Origin: Deferribacterales bacterium Deferri_01
GTDB lineage: Bacteria > Chrysiogenota > Deferribacteres > Deferribacterales > Geovibrionaceae
Assembly: GCA_001603805.1 (NCBI GenBank)
Contig: LUZY01000013.1
Span: forward strand, 248,001 to 312,000
Reading direction: 5' to 3'
Length of the DNA: 64,000 nucleotides
A model generated the notes under the pieces. That model did no database searches, was not told the origin of the DNA, and worked only from the letters and a program-made list of their open reading frames with translations. Shown here one piece after another: positions 8,187 to 16,788 of the stretch. A program made the position numbers and the translations under genes. Position 1 is the first letter of the stretch. Each line of letters opens with the position of its first letter.

Positions 8187-9911
8187 TTAATTATTCATCT
8201 GTTTTAAATAATATTTCACAGGGAGCATATCTTCGGGAAGATTTTCCAGCTTTTTCCCAGAATTATAGAGATTTTGAAGGTAAGCTTTAAACACATCCCT
8301 GTAGTTTATGTACGTTTCCGGAGCAAAACCGTGCTTCTCCTGCGCTGTGCGGAAGGTTACATATCCCTCTCTGCCTCTGCCGGGAAAAGATGTGGTTGCT
8401 ATCAGGTATATTTTGTTATTATCCGGCTGCGTCCACTTTCCGGTGGCTTTATCTGTTATTCCAAGGGCTTCAACCCTTTGTCCGTAAGGCTTAGTCATGT
8501 TAATACCATAACGGAGACCATAAGCATAAGGGAACGAACGCATAGTATTCGTCTTGAGAGCATTATCCAGAGCGTCCTCAATGACTGCCTTTATTTCCTC
8601 TCCGGTCATTTGTATTTCCCACAGGGTGTCATGATGAGGCAGAAGATCAATCAGAGTTCCGAAGGTTATATTTTGATCTTTTACCACGCCGTCACGGGTA
8701 ACTGTAGCGTTTACCACCGCCGCATCAGCATTACCGGAATATTCAGCCATTGCCTTAGCAACAAGAGGAGCAAATAGCGAACCATGCGGCATTTCTGCAT
8801 CAGGTTCCCAATTCTGGGGAATATCATCAGCGGATACGCACAAAACTTTTTCTCTCATCGCTGACAATTCTTCTTCATAGTGATCCAGAACTTTCTGAGC
8901 CTGCGGGTCGGGGGTAACAAATTTTATATTAGGCGCACTGTCTACAGCCGCTTTTGCCTGTCCCGGTGATACTGAAGACTTGATAATATCCTGAATTATA
9001 ACAACAGGGCTGCCTGAACATGAAGTGACTTTGCCTTCATCATCAAAAACCACATCAAGATCTCCCACTGCAAAGCCGAAATATCCTGCCTGAACCACGC
9101 AGATGTTATTACCTTCTGCATCCGGTATAAACGTGGGGTAGGGACCTTCATATTTGAGACCAAGATTTGTGAAATCACCGAGAAGGGTATGTGAATCACC
9201 GTCAACGATAACATCCACGTCTTTCAGCTTATTTGCAAGCTCACCGATGCGCCCGTAACCATAATGGCTTAAAAGAACTATCTTGTTTATTCCCATTGAC
9301 TTAAGCTCTGCTGCATACTTTGAGACCGATTCATATTCGTCAAGAAAGGTTATTTCATCACTTGGCTTCGATGAACCCTGGGTTTTGCGTGAAACTGTAA
9401 GCCCGATTATACCGATCTTTTCCTCACCGATATTCTTAATGATGTACGGCTTTACTAATCCGTGAAGAGGACTTTTTTCTGACGCATTGATATTTGAGCT
9501 AATTAAGGGGAAATTGACTTCATCAATAAACTTTTTAAGCAGCCCGTCCCCTTCGTCAAACTCATGGTTACCCACTGCCATTGCATCAAATCCTGCAAGA
9601 TTCATCAAATCAGCGTTAGCTTTTTCCTTGAACACAGTAAAAAAAAGATGCTTGGAAAAAGCATCCCCGGCGTGAAGCACCAGACTATTGGGTATTTCAG
9701 CCCTTAAGCTGTTTATTTCACTGATAATAAGTGGAAAACCGCCCTGATTGACTTTCATTGTTATTCCGTCAATTGTGTAATCTGCCTGTTCTGCCCTTAA
9801 GTGTGAGTGATGATCGTTGATATGAATGATTTTAAGCTTGAAATCATCCGCGAATACATTAAATGAAACTAAAAAACTCATGGTGAAAATAAAAACGGAT
9901 AGTTTTTTCAT
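8187..9911 (-). CDS. UshA-type 5'-nucleotidase / UDP-sugar hydrolase, periplasmic
   Basis: This is a 574-residue secreted protein with a Sec signal peptide (about 1-21, ending FNVFA). The N-terminal calcineurin-like metallophosphatase domain shows IIHINDHHSH (29-37), HAGDAF and AVGNHEFDEG metal motifs, then VDGDSHTLLG. The C-terminal 5'-nucleotidase domain (from about 360) carries LLPHHDTLWEIQMTGEEI and the substrate-stacking region near the end. UshA-like enzymes dephosphorylate nucleotides and split UDP-sugars so the nucleoside and phosphate can be taken up. The start is an ATG after GCGGAGG. It has its own promoter and sits between ompA and the double phosphatase, an envelope phosphate-salvage group. 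The 545-550 residues usual for UshA agree with its length. Confidence 0.85.
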   Translation of the reverse strand: MKKLSVFIFTMSFLVSFNVFADDFKLKIIHINDHHSHLRAEQADYTIDGITMKVNQGGFPLIISEINSLRAEIPNSLVLHAGDAFSKHLFFTVFKEKANADLMNLAGFDAMAVGNHEFDEGDGLLKKFIDEVNFPLISSNINASEKSPLHGLVKPYIIKNIGEEKIGIIGLTVSRKTQGSSKPSDEITFLDEYESVSKYAAELKSMGINKIVLLSHYGYGRIGELANKLKDVDVIVDGDSHTLLGDFTNLGLKYEGPYPTFIPDAEGNNICVVQAGYFGFAVGDLDVVFDDEGKVTSCSGSPVVIIQDIIKSSVSPGQAKAAVDSAPNIKFVTPDPQAQKVLDHYEEELSAMREKVLCVSADDIPQNWEPDAEMPHGSLFAPLVAKAMAEYSGNADAAVVNATVTRDGVVKDQNITFGTLIDLLPHHDTLWEIQMTGEEIKAVIEDALDNALKTNTMRSFPYAYGLRYGINMTKPYGQRVEALGITDKATGKWTQPDNNKIYLIATTSFPGRGREGYVTFRTAQEKHGFAPETYINYRDVFKAYLQNLYNSGKKLENLPEDMLPVKYYLKQMNN

Positions 9912-9928
9912 AACTGCCTCCGCTTTAT

Positions 9929-9957
9929 ATTAATGAGAATATAACGAGAAAAGTCAA
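9929..9957 (-). promoter_or_regulatory. Sigma-70-like promoter for the ushA-like gene
   Basis: On the minus strand TTGACT (9952-9957) and ATTAAT (9929-9934) are separated by 17 bases, directly downstream of the ompA terminator and 18 bases before the start codon's edge. Confidence 0.5.
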
Positions 9958-9958
9958 A

Positions 9959-9981
9959 CAAAAAAGGGGGCTTTCGCCCCC
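9959..9981 (-). terminator. Terminator behind ompA-like gene
   Basis: Stem GGGGGC (9966-9971) and GCCCCC (9976-9981) with a TTTC/GAAA loop, followed on the minus strand by a T-run. It ends the ompA-like transcript. Confidence 0.85.
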
Positions 9982-10010
9982 CTCGTTGTATATTTTTATT
10001 TATAACGCAG

Positions 10011-11093
10011 TTATTCAGGCTTCTGAGACTGAACTCTCGTTCCGTCCTCATCAAGTGCAACAGCCTCAATACGTCTGTTTGCTGCTCTGCCTTCAATTGT
10101 ATCATTAGATGCAACAGGGTTGCTTTCTCCGTAGCCTTTTGTCTGAACTCTGTTAGCTTCTATCCCAAGCTTAATAAGCTCTGCTCCTACAGCTTTTGCT
10201 CTTTTTTCAGAAAGTTTCTGATTATAGGCTTCACTTCCTTTGCTGTCTGTATGTCCCTGAATTTCAACCTTAAGAACAGGGGTAGCCTTCATAAAGTCGG
10301 CAAATTCCTGAACCTTATTCATGGAAGCAGCGTCTATAACATCGCTGTTATTAGCAAAGTTGACAAGGAGTTTCATGCTTCTAAAGCATCCTTTCTCGTT
10401 AACGCTGAATTCCGCAGGAGTGCCGGGGCACAGATCCTGATCATCGTAAACACCGTCACCGTCAGTATCAACAGGGGCAATAACGGCAACTGCTTCCTCT
10501 TTTTTCTCTTCAACAGCGGCGGGTGCAGGAGCAGGTTCTTCCTTAACAGCAGCAACAGGAGCAGGGGCAGGTTTATCGGCAATTTTCTCTTTTACTCCAA
10601 AAAAGTAAGCAACAGATAAAGCCACAAGCTGATCATGTTTGCCTTCACCGTAGTAGATGTTTTTATAGGAAACATCACCTGCGAAGTTTTTAGTGAAAAG
10701 ATATTTAAGTCCTGCGCCAAGAGCAAGCCCGGTGTCTGTGTCATCGGCTACACGTGCTTCAATACCTGCCTGAAGAAAGGGAAGGAGACTTCTGTCCATT
10801 GAGGGTCTGAAATGATACAGGGCATGAAGTCCGGGAGTGAAAATATCTTCTGATTTATTTGTGCTGTCGTACTCAGCATCTACAAATCCGCCGGAGAGTT
10901 CGGCAGCCCAGTGTTCTGTAATGAAATATCCGAGTTTGATTCCCGCTTCAACGTCATTTTCAAAATCTGACTTATCATCGAAAATTTTATATCCGACGTA
11001 GGGACCGAAGTAGTATGAACCTTTCATTTCATATGCTGCGGCACTCATTACAGTGAACGCACATACAAGTAAAAATAATGTAATTTTTTTCAT
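10011..11093 (-). CDS. OmpA-family outer membrane protein
   Basis: This is a 360-residue protein with a signal peptide (about 1-20, ending MSAAA). Residues about 21-165 look like an eight-stranded OmpA-type barrel (KGSYYFGPYVGYKIFDD to VALSVAYFFG). A Pro/Ala/Glu-rich hinge (about 170-205) and one thrombospondin type-3-like calcium repeat (DTDGDGVYDDQDLCPGTP) follow, then an OmpA C-terminal peptidoglycan-binding domain (LKVEIQGHTDSKG, NQKLSEKRAKAVGAEL, NRRIEAV). This layout is the OprF-like subgroup, which ties the outer membrane to the cell wall. The ATG start has AGGTGA upstream. A strong terminator follows, so it is probably monocistronic. Confidence 0.9.
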   Translation of the reverse strand: MKKITLFLLVCAFTVMSAAAYEMKGSYYFGPYVGYKIFDDKSDFENDVEAGIKLGYFITEHWAAELSGGFVDAEYDSTNKSEDIFTPGLHALYHFRPSMDRSLLPFLQAGIEARVADDTDTGLALGAGLKYLFTKNFAGDVSYKNIYYGEGKHDQLVALSVAYFFGVKEKIADKPAPAPVAAVKEEPAPAPAAVEEKKEEAVAVIAPVDTDGDGVYDDQDLCPGTPAEFSVNEKGCFRSMKLLVNFANNSDVIDAASMNKVQEFADFMKATPVLKVEIQGHTDSKGSEAYNQKLSEKRAKAVGAELIKLGIEANRVQTKGYGESNPVASNDTIEGRAANRRIEAVALDEDGTRVQSQKPE

Positions 11094-11158
11094 CTTTCAC
11101 CTCGGATAAATATTCTCTTAATTATAACAGATATCAAACGGGTGTAAAGTAAATTACG

Positions 11159-12118
11159 TTAAGTGCTTTTAAAAGGTAAAAATAACATTTTATGGAAGAA
11201 ATCAGGGGTTATTGTTCTTATAAATCTTTGCAGGAGAACAACTATAATAATTGAGAACGCTATTCTTCCCCAGAAAATCCCTGAAAGATGCCCCCCGACA
11301 ACCATAAGCAGGAGAGTGTCTTCTATCAGACTGTGGCACAAGCCCAGCAGAGATATTGAAAAGAATATATCTTCTTCGGAAAGTTTACCGCTTTTTGCCT
11401 CGTTAATTATCATTCCCCCAGCGTAAGACAGACCGATTGTCAGCCCGAAGATGGTGAGAGTTGAAGCACGGGAGCTGACGCCGAAGAAACGGAGAACAGG
11501 GCTAAGTATCCGCTCCATGAGTTTTATGAGTCCCAGCGCATATAAAATACGCATTACAACAACCAGAGTAAAAATGATGCATGTAATCCATACCAGGTTT
11601 TTAAATTCTCCAACTGCCCATGCGATCCATGAAGTATCTTTAACCGGAGGAGCCCAGAGAATGTTCAGAGGGTTCTGGAGGGTGTCTGTAGCGGTGTAGA
11701 TAATATTCAGAATCCATCCGTAAAGCACTGCACCGCCCATACGCAGAGCAAGCATGGCACGGAGCCTCGGACCTGATTTACGCATTATCTGAAGTTCAAC
11801 CGGCATAGAATGGGCTATGAGAACTATGGACGCAAAAACTGTCGCCTGCGCTACAGTTAGGTTTAGCCCGTCAGAAAGGCTTATGAAAACTATTATTCCG
11901 CCGTAGATATTTGTGAAAAGAGCGGTTGCCCACGCAAGTCCAAGCTCGCCGGGCAGCCCCATAAGTTTCATGAAAGGATTGAGAATAGAGGAAAGAATAT
12001 TAACTATTCCCAACTCTGATAGTATCTTAACAGCTATTATGACAGGAATCATAATCCTGAAAAGAGTTTTGCAGATATTATAAGTTTCTTTCAGCAGTTC
12101 TGAAACAAGTTTAAACAT
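11159..12118 (-). CDS. Nucleoside recognition (Gate) domain membrane protein
   Basis: This 319-residue integral membrane protein has about eight hydrophobic segments. Two Gate-type repeats are visible: MIPVIIAVKILSELG...ALFTNIYGG in the first half and a Gly-rich GLTIGLSYAGGMIINEAKSG in the second. Pfam-type nucleoside recognition domains occur in concentrative nucleoside transporters, FeoB and spore maturation proteins; solitary double-Gate proteins of this size have no firmly assigned substrate. Upstream lie a 54-residue small ORF and, further off, pyrimidine genes; downstream is ompA. Nucleoside transport alongside UshA-like nucleotidase would make sense but is inference. The Shine-Dalgarno is weak. 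Confidence 0.75.
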   Translation of the reverse strand: MFKLVSELLKETYNICKTLFRIMIPVIIAVKILSELGIVNILSSILNPFMKLMGLPGELGLAWATALFTNIYGGIIVFISLSDGLNLTVAQATVFASIVLIAHSMPVELQIMRKSGPRLRAMLALRMGGAVLYGWILNIIYTATDTLQNPLNILWAPPVKDTSWIAWAVGEFKNLVWITCIIFTLVVVMRILYALGLIKLMERILSPVLRFFGVSSRASTLTIFGLTIGLSYAGGMIINEAKSGKLSEEDIFFSISLLGLCHSLIEDTLLLMVVGGHLSGIFWGRIAFSIIIVVLLQRFIRTITPDFFHKMLFLPFKST

Positions 12119-12168
12119 CAGTTATTTTAACATACACCCCTAAAACGGGCAATATGAGAAAACCGATC

Positions 12169-12333
12169 TCAGCGTACTGAAATTGTCAGCATTTTTTCTT
12201 CGATTGCATCCTTTTTTTCCTGTGCCGCTTTCACAGTGTCAAAGCCGATATGACCTTCAACAGCGCAGAATATTTCATCTTCAGAAATTTCAAAAAGGTT
12301 TTCTGTTTTTTCAATGAATTTTGCAGAGGACAT
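12169..12333 (-). CDS. Small hypothetical protein (54 residues)
   Basis: The reading frame runs from the ATG at 12333, preceded by GTGAGGTGGG, to a TGA at 12169-12171. It encodes a charged 54-residue protein (MSSAKFIEKTENLFEISEDE at the start, KDAIEEKMLTISVR at the end) with one Cys and no membrane segment. It lies 50 bases upstream of the Gate-domain membrane protein on the same strand and fills most of an otherwise empty 320-base gap. I do not recognise a family. Support is the good ribosome binding site and the codon pattern; there is no homology evidence. The rest of the gap (12334-12441) is AT-rich and contains a tandem GTTCTATT repeat near 12410-12424. Confidence 0.5.
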   Translation of the reverse strand: MSSAKFIEKTENLFEISEDEIFCAVEGHIGFDTVKAAQEKKDAIEEKMLTISVR

Positions 12334-12441
12334 AGCCCACCTCACATGTTTTATGGTGAACAGTATATATCTGAAAAAACAAAAGAAAAGAGAAATTAAA
12401 CAAAAATCGTTCTATTGTTCTATTTTAAAAAGTAATTATCA

Positions 12442-12858
12442 TTATCTGTCAGATAAAATACTCAGTTCAGCCCCTTTTGTTCCCGCATAAAACACAATGA
12501 TTTCCGCAGGCTCAATACCTGTGTTTTCACCCTTATGCCATGTATTTACTACTTCGATTATCGGATCCCCTGCGTGCAGAACAAGAGTATCTCCTTCCTT
12601 TGTAACAACAGTAAGCTCGCCTGATAAAAGCACTCCGGCATTTATTACAGGGTGTTTATGAAAAGGCAGAACAGCACCGGCAGGTATGGTTATTTTTAAT
12701 ATGGAAATTTCCGGCTCCCCCTTGGGGTATTCGGGCAGGTTTGCGCCGTTCCAGCTTGTGGGTGATTTAGCGAGAATAACGGCTTTTACGCCTTCTGATT
12801 CAGCGGCATAGGCGCAGAAACAGGATAACACCAAGATACAAATAAACAGTTTTTTCAT
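12442..12858 (-). CDS. Secreted cupin-domain protein
   Basis: This 138-residue protein has a signal peptide ([18 protein letters not shown]) and a single cupin barrel: [20 protein letters not shown] (motif 1, with His-x-His metal ligands), [22 protein letters not shown], and [10 protein letters not shown] (motif 2 His). The function of such small periplasmic cupins is not predictable; metal binding is likely. The ATG at 12858 is chosen because GAGG precedes it by 6 bases; the longer frame begins at a TTG four codons upstream. It is 46 bases downstream of pyrC on the same strand and may be read through from the pyr operon, but it has no known link to pyrimidine synthesis. Confidence 0.75.
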   Translation of the reverse strand: MKKLFICILVLSCFCAYAAESEGVKAVILAKSPTSWNGANLPEYPKGEPEISILKITIPAGAVLPFHKHPVINAGVLLSGELTVVTKEGDTLVLHAGDPIIEVVNTWHKGENTGIEPAEIIVFYAGTKGAELSILSDR

Positions 12859-12904
12859 TGAAATCCTCAAAAAAAGAGGGCAGGGAACACCTGCCCATAT
12901 AATT

Positions 12905-14176
12905 TTATATATCTGCTTTATATACTTCTTTTCCGTTTTTAAATGTCAGAACGCAAAGTCCTTTCAAAGTTTTGCCCATGAAAGGTGAGTTGGTTGATTT
13001 AGATTTATTAAGCTTTGCGTCAAATACATACTCTTTATCAGGGTCAATAACTGCTATATCAGCCATTACTCCTTCTTCAATCACTCCTCTGCCTTTCTGG
13101 CGGAGCAGTTGCGCAGGGGCATAGCTGCAGAGCCTTGCAAAGTCATTTTCGTTTATCACTCCCTCACGGACAAGATTAAGGGTAAGAGGAACCATGGTCT
13201 GTAAGCCTGTTATACCGAAAGGAGCGAGATCAAACTCCTGAAACTTTTCGTCTCTGGCATGGGGGGCGTGGTCTGTGGCTATGCAGTCTATAGTGCCGTC
13301 CTTAAGTCCTTCCTTCATAGCCAGTACATCATCAGCAGTGCGGAGAGGAGGGTTCATTTTGCAGTTGGTATCATAACCCAGTAGCTCTTTTTCGGTGAGG
13401 GTAAAGTGGTGAGGAGTAACTTCGCATGTGACTTTGATTCCCTTCGCCTTGCCCCATCTGACAAGATCAACAGCGTCCCTTGTGCTTATGTGGCATATAT
13501 GAACATGTCCTCCAGTAAGCTTTGCGAGGAGAATGTCACGGGCTATCATTATCTCTTCTGTTTCCGAAGGGATACCTCTGAGACCGGTAATAGCGGAAAC
13601 TTCACCTTCGTGGATAACGCCTTCACCCGCAAGCTGCTTGTCCTCACTGTGGCTGAGTATCATTCCGCCGAAGCCGGATACATATTCCAGCGCCCTGCGC
13701 ATAACATCAGAACCGAGAACCGGCTTGCCGTCATCGGAAAAAGCGCATGCGCCTGCGGCAAACATTTCACCCATTTCAGTAAGCTCTTCACTGTGCATCC
13801 CTTTTGATACAGCGCCGACGGGCAGTATGTCGCATACTCCCAGCTCCTTGCCTTTATCAACCATGTATTTAGTGATAAAAGCATTATCGTTCACAGGTTT
13901 TGTGTTTGCCATAGGGCAGACAGCAGTAACCCCGCCCGCAGCAGCTGCATACGAGCCGGAGATGATGTCTTCCTTATACTCAAGCCCCGGATCGCGAAAA
14001 TGGACATGCATATCTATAAGACCGGGCAGAACCATTTTCCCTTTAAGATCATAGGTTTTATCCGCCGTAGGGGTATCATCGGTAAGTGACTTTATTATTC
14101 CGTCCTCAATGAGGATATTTTTGGTTATCGTCTTATCATAATTGACTATTTTGCAGTTTGTAAGCAGTGTTTTCAT
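12905..14176 (-). CDS. pyrC: Dihydroorotase (class I)
   Basis: The enzyme cyclises carbamoyl aspartate to dihydroorotate in UMP synthesis. The 423-residue protein has the amidohydrolase zinc motif [10 protein letters not shown] (His57, His59), the TNxKP-like ANTKPVND, zinc ligands in SHSEDK and HICHIST, and the catalytic Asp in CIATDHAPH. Length and the HFRDPG signature place it with the class I (long, Bacillus/Aquifex type) enzymes, which often work with aspartate carbamoyltransferase. The ATG overlaps the pyrB stop by one base, so the two are translationally coupled. Confidence 0.95.
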   Translation of the reverse strand: MKTLLTNCKIVNYDKTITKNILIEDGIIKSLTDDTPTADKTYDLKGKMVLPGLIDMHVHFRDPGLEYKEDIISGSYAAAAGGVTAVCPMANTKPVNDNAFITKYMVDKGKELGVCDILPVGAVSKGMHSEELTEMGEMFAAGACAFSDDGKPVLGSDVMRRALEYVSGFGGMILSHSEDKQLAGEGVIHEGEVSAITGLRGIPSETEEIMIARDILLAKLTGGHVHICHISTRDAVDLVRWGKAKGIKVTCEVTPHHFTLTEKELLGYDTNCKMNPPLRTADDVLAMKEGLKDGTIDCIATDHAPHARDEKFQEFDLAPFGITGLQTMVPLTLNLVREGVINENDFARLCSYAPAQLLRQKGRGVIEEGVMADIAVIDPDKEYVFDAKLNKSKSTNSPFMGKTLKGLCVLTFKNGKEVYKADI

Positions 14177-15105
14177 TATTCTCCCCCTCTCTGACCTGTT
14201 CCCAGTGTATAAAGAACCGCCATCCTCACCGCAACACCGCTTTCCACCTGCGGAAGAATCACGGACTGCGGGCAGTCAGCTATTTCGCTTGATATTTCGA
14301 CCCCTCGGTTGATAGGACCAGGGTGCATCACTATTGCGTTGTTGGAGAGCTTAAGCCTTGCGGCGTTCAGCCCGAAGTACCTTGCGTATTCCTTTACGGA
14401 AGGCAGAAGCAGCTTGCCCTGACGCTCTCTCTGGATGCGGAGTGTCATGATAACATCCGCTCCGTCCACCGCTTCCTCCATATTATTACATACTTTTACC
14501 CCGAAAGGAGATGTGCAGCGGGGAAGCATTGTTTTGGGTCCGAAAAGGCGGAGATTGATGCCGAGCCTAGGCATTGCCCATATGTTTGAGCGGGCAACCC
14601 TGCTGTGGGTGATATCGCCAATTATTGCGACATTAAGCCCATCAAGCCTGCCTTTGTGCTGTTTGATTGTGAGCATATCCAGAAGCGACTGGGTAGGGTG
14701 TTCATTAAGCCCGTCTCCGGCATTCACCACCGATGCGTTTGTGTTTTCAGCTATAAATTTAATGGCTCCGCTGTAGGCGTGGCGCACAACAAATATATCG
14801 GTCTTCATCGCTTCAATATTATGAACAGTGTCGATGAGGGTTTCACCCTTTGCTGTGCTGCTTGCGGATGCGGAAAAATTAATTGTATCCGCTGAAAGTC
14901 TTTTACCGGCTATCTCAAAGGAAGTTCTGGTACGGGTGGAGTTTTCAAAAAAAAGATTCACAATGGTTTTTCCCTTAAGTGTTGGAACCTTTTTTACATC
15001 CCTGTGGTTGATTTCCCTGAACTTTTCCGCCGTATCAAGCAGGTGGAGAATCTCATCTTTTGTGAGGTCTATCATACCTGTAAGGTCTTTTCTGCTGTAA
15101 GACAT
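14176..15105 (-). CDS. pyrB: Aspartate carbamoyltransferase catalytic subunit
   Basis: The product condenses carbamoyl phosphate with aspartate. It has 309 residues, the normal catalytic-chain length. The carbamoyl-phosphate motif [13 protein letters not shown] (about 53-65), the HPTQ signature in [14 protein letters not shown] and the late [12 protein letters not shown] are all intact. There is no pyrI regulatory-subunit gene next to it, consistent with the class that pairs with dihydroorotase. It lies 28 bases downstream of pyrR and overlaps pyrC by one base. Confidence 0.96.
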   Translation of the reverse strand: MSYSRKDLTGMIDLTKDEILHLLDTAEKFREINHRDVKKVPTLKGKTIVNLFFENSTRTRTSFEIAGKRLSADTINFSASASSTAKGETLIDTVHNIEAMKTDIFVVRHAYSGAIKFIAENTNASVVNAGDGLNEHPTQSLLDMLTIKQHKGRLDGLNVAIIGDITHSRVARSNIWAMPRLGINLRLFGPKTMLPRCTSPFGVKVCNNMEEAVDGADVIMTLRIQRERQGKLLLPSVKEYARYFGLNAARLKLSNNAIVMHPGPINRGVEISSEIADCPQSVILPQVESGVAVRMAVLYTLGTGQRGGE

Positions 15106-15133
15106 CTGTTACTCCTGAATGAAAATTAAAGAA

Positions 15134-15676
15134 TTATTTCTTTATTATGCAAACAGAGTCCGCTCCGGCGGTTTCTCTGAAATTTACCTGAACACATTCG
15201 CTTAAGGATGTCGGGACAGATTTTCCCACATAGTCCGGCTGAACAGGCAGTTCCCTGTGTCCTCTGTCAATGAGGGCTGCGAGGCTGATTTTGGAAGGTC
15301 TGCCGAAATCTGTAAGTGCATCCAGAGCCGCTCTGACAGTTCTCCCTGTGAAAACCACATCATCAACAAGAATAATGTGTCTGCCCGCTACATCAAAACC
15401 GATTTCTGTTCCCTGAACCAGGGGGAAATCCGCAATCTGCGTCTGGGCGAGGTCATCACGGTACAAGGTTATGTCCAGATAACCGACATCAGGACTTTTA
15501 CCGCTGTGCTTTGCTATCTCATCAGCAATTCTGCGTGCCAGCACGGCTCCGCCGCTTTTAATGCCTACGATTCCGAAATTGCCCGAAGAACGCACCGATT
15601 CAAGGATCTGAAAAACCATCCTTGTGATCATTCCTGCCATTTCTTCGCAGCTTAGAATCTCTTTTCCGTGACTCAT
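15134..15676 (-). CDS. pyrR: PyrR, pyrimidine operon attenuator / uracil phosphoribosyltransferase
   Basis: This 180-residue protein of the type I phosphoribosyltransferase fold has the PRPP-binding motif HIILVDDVVFTGRTVRAALDAL in its centre and the LIDRGHRELPVQPDYVGK segment typical of PyrR. In well-studied species PyrR binds nascent pyr mRNA when UMP is high and favours termination. The terminator hairpin in the leader (15703-15740) supports that role here. I chose the ATG at 15676 rather than the adjoining TTG at 15679 because GGAGGG is then 7 bases away. It is the first gene of pyrRBC. Confidence 0.93.
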   Translation of the reverse strand: MSHGKEILSCEEMAGMITRMVFQILESVRSSGNFGIVGIKSGGAVLARRIADEIAKHSGKSPDVGYLDITLYRDDLAQTQIADFPLVQGTEIGFDVAGRHIILVDDVVFTGRTVRAALDALTDFGRPSKISLAALIDRGHRELPVQPDYVGKSVPTSLSECVQVNFRETAGADSVCIIKK

Positions 15677-15702
15677 CAACGACCCTCCGCTGTCTTTTTA
15701 TT

Positions 15703-15740
15703 AAAAAAAAAGCCTTCCGTCCCAAAATGGGCAGAAGGCT
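15703..15740 (-). terminator. Leader terminator of pyrRBC, probable PyrR attenuator
   Basis: Between promoter and pyrR, the minus strand forms AGCCTTCtgCCC / GGGacGGAAGGCT (15711-15740) followed by eight or more T (15703-15710), a classic intrinsic terminator inside the 5' leader. Just upstream, TCCTTACAGAGAAACC is only loosely like the PyrR-binding loop consensus, so the attenuation model rests mainly on hairpin position and the presence of pyrR. Confidence 0.75.
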
Positions 15741-15794
15741 TAGGTTTCTCTGTAAGGATTTGTGAACTTTCTACGTTTTTTCATCTCAAAACTG

Positions 15795-15823
15795 ATATTA
15801 GATCCCGCCGGATAAGCTGTCAA
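15795..15823 (-). promoter_or_regulatory. Promoter of pyrRBC
   Basis: Minus-strand TTGACA (15818-15823), a 17-base spacer and TAATAT (15795-15800) make a near-consensus sigma-70 promoter. The leader would start near 15788, about 110 bases before pyrR. The plus-strand gene at 15950 is divergent, and the space 15824-15949 is AT-rich with a small CGGGG/CCCCG inverted repeat near 15882. Confidence 0.75.
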
Positions 15824-15949
15824 TAAATATCATTGATAAAATCCTAATTATTTCGTAATATTATACGATTATTAAAATGGCGGGGTTTTTCCCCGAGCAG
15901 AATGCGCAAGTTTATGATGTAAAAAATCAATCTGTATAATGAGGTAGAA

Positions 15950-16339
15950 ATGAAATTAAGAACCGTCCTTTTCGCCGCTGTGATCTCAATGTTTATGTAC
16001 GGGTGCCTTCCGGCTATTCTGGTAGTGGGAGCGGGTGCTGCAGGTGCAACTTACAGCGTGACCACTGACGGTGTTTCAGACACGATCACCGCAAGCCCCG
16101 AAACCGCTTTTGAAACCATGCTTGACGTTATTAAGAATGAAAGAGGCGTAATACGTGATTCCAGCATAGCCGAAGGCAAAATTGAGGCTGTTCTTCCCAA
16201 TGCCGACGTATTTGCATTCATAGAAGATCAGGGACTCGGCAAAGTTAAAGTAACCATAAAAGCCAGAAAGGGTCTTAACCTTCTTCCTGACAAAGAAACG
16301 GCAGTGTATCTCTATAAGCAGTTTATCAGGAACTTTTAA
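15950..16339 (+). CDS. Small DUF3568-like lipoprotein
   Basis: This 129-residue lipoprotein has a short signal ending in the lipobox MYGC (Cys19) and a Gly/Ala-rich stretch (VVGAGAAGATYSV). The mature part, with PETAFETMLDVIKNERGVI, then EGKIEAVLPNADVFAFIEDQ and KVKVTIKARKGLNLLPDKE, resembles the DUF3568 group of small envelope lipoproteins, whose job is not known. The stop overlaps the start of the next gene (TAATG), so it is coupled to the acetyltransferase. GAGG stands just before the ATG. Confidence 0.7.
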   Translation: MKLRTVLFAAVISMFMYGCLPAILVVGAGAAGATYSVTTDGVSDTITASPETAFETMLDVIKNERGVIRDSSIAEGKIEAVLPNADVFAFIEDQGLGKVKVTIKARKGLNLLPDKETAVYLYKQFIRNF

Positions 16340-16788
16340 TGCTCAGAAAAGCAACCCTCGCAGATACAAGAAAAATACAGAAGCTGGTTAATTCTTACGC
16401 TTCAAAGGGAGAAATGCTCCCTGTAAGTATAAGTGAGATATGCGAACGAATACTTGAGTTTATAGTGTGGGAGGAAAACGGCGAACTCCTTGGATGCTGC
16501 GCCATGCACCCATCATGGGAGGACTTGGTTGAGCTTCGCTCAATCGCCGTTGCCGAACACGTATCCAGACACGGAATAGGCAAAGCAATGGTGGAAAAGG
16601 TCATGGAAATGTCCAGAACCATCGGTGCAAAAAAAATATTTCTTCTGACTTATAAAGCTCATTTTTTCGCAAAATTCGGCTTTCAGGAAGTTGAAAAGGA
16701 TACCCTGCCCAAGAAAATCTGGTCGGACTGTCTTAAGTGCGCCAAATTCCCGGATTGCGATGAAACCGCAATGGTTCTGGAGCTTTGA
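16339..16788 (+). CDS. GNAT acetyltransferase, short ArgA-like (N-acetylglutamate synthase)
   Basis: This is a 149-residue single GNAT domain. The acetyl-CoA loop is RHGIGKAMVEKV (about 75-86, Q/R-x-x-G-x-G/A type), preceded by strand ELRSIAVAE. The tail, LPKKIWSDCLKCAKFPDCDE, with its KIW and spaced Cys residues, is characteristic of the short stand-alone N-acetylglutamate synthases that begin arginine synthesis in many non-enteric bacteria. No other arg gene is nearby, so the assignment rests on this motif. It overlaps the preceding stop by one base and the following start by one base. Confidence 0.75.
   Translation: MLRKATLADTRKIQKLVNSYASKGEMLPVSISEICERILEFIVWEENGELLGCCAMHPSWEDLVELRSIAVAEHVSRHGIGKAMVEKVMEMSRTIGAKKIFLLTYKAHFFAKFGFQEVEKDTLPKKIWSDCLKCAKFPDCDETAMVLEL

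Noticed and set aside
15935-15948. TATAAT just before the DUF3568 lipoprotein start.
   Set aside because: It lies directly against the GAGG ribosome binding site and would give a leaderless transcript; probably not the promoter.
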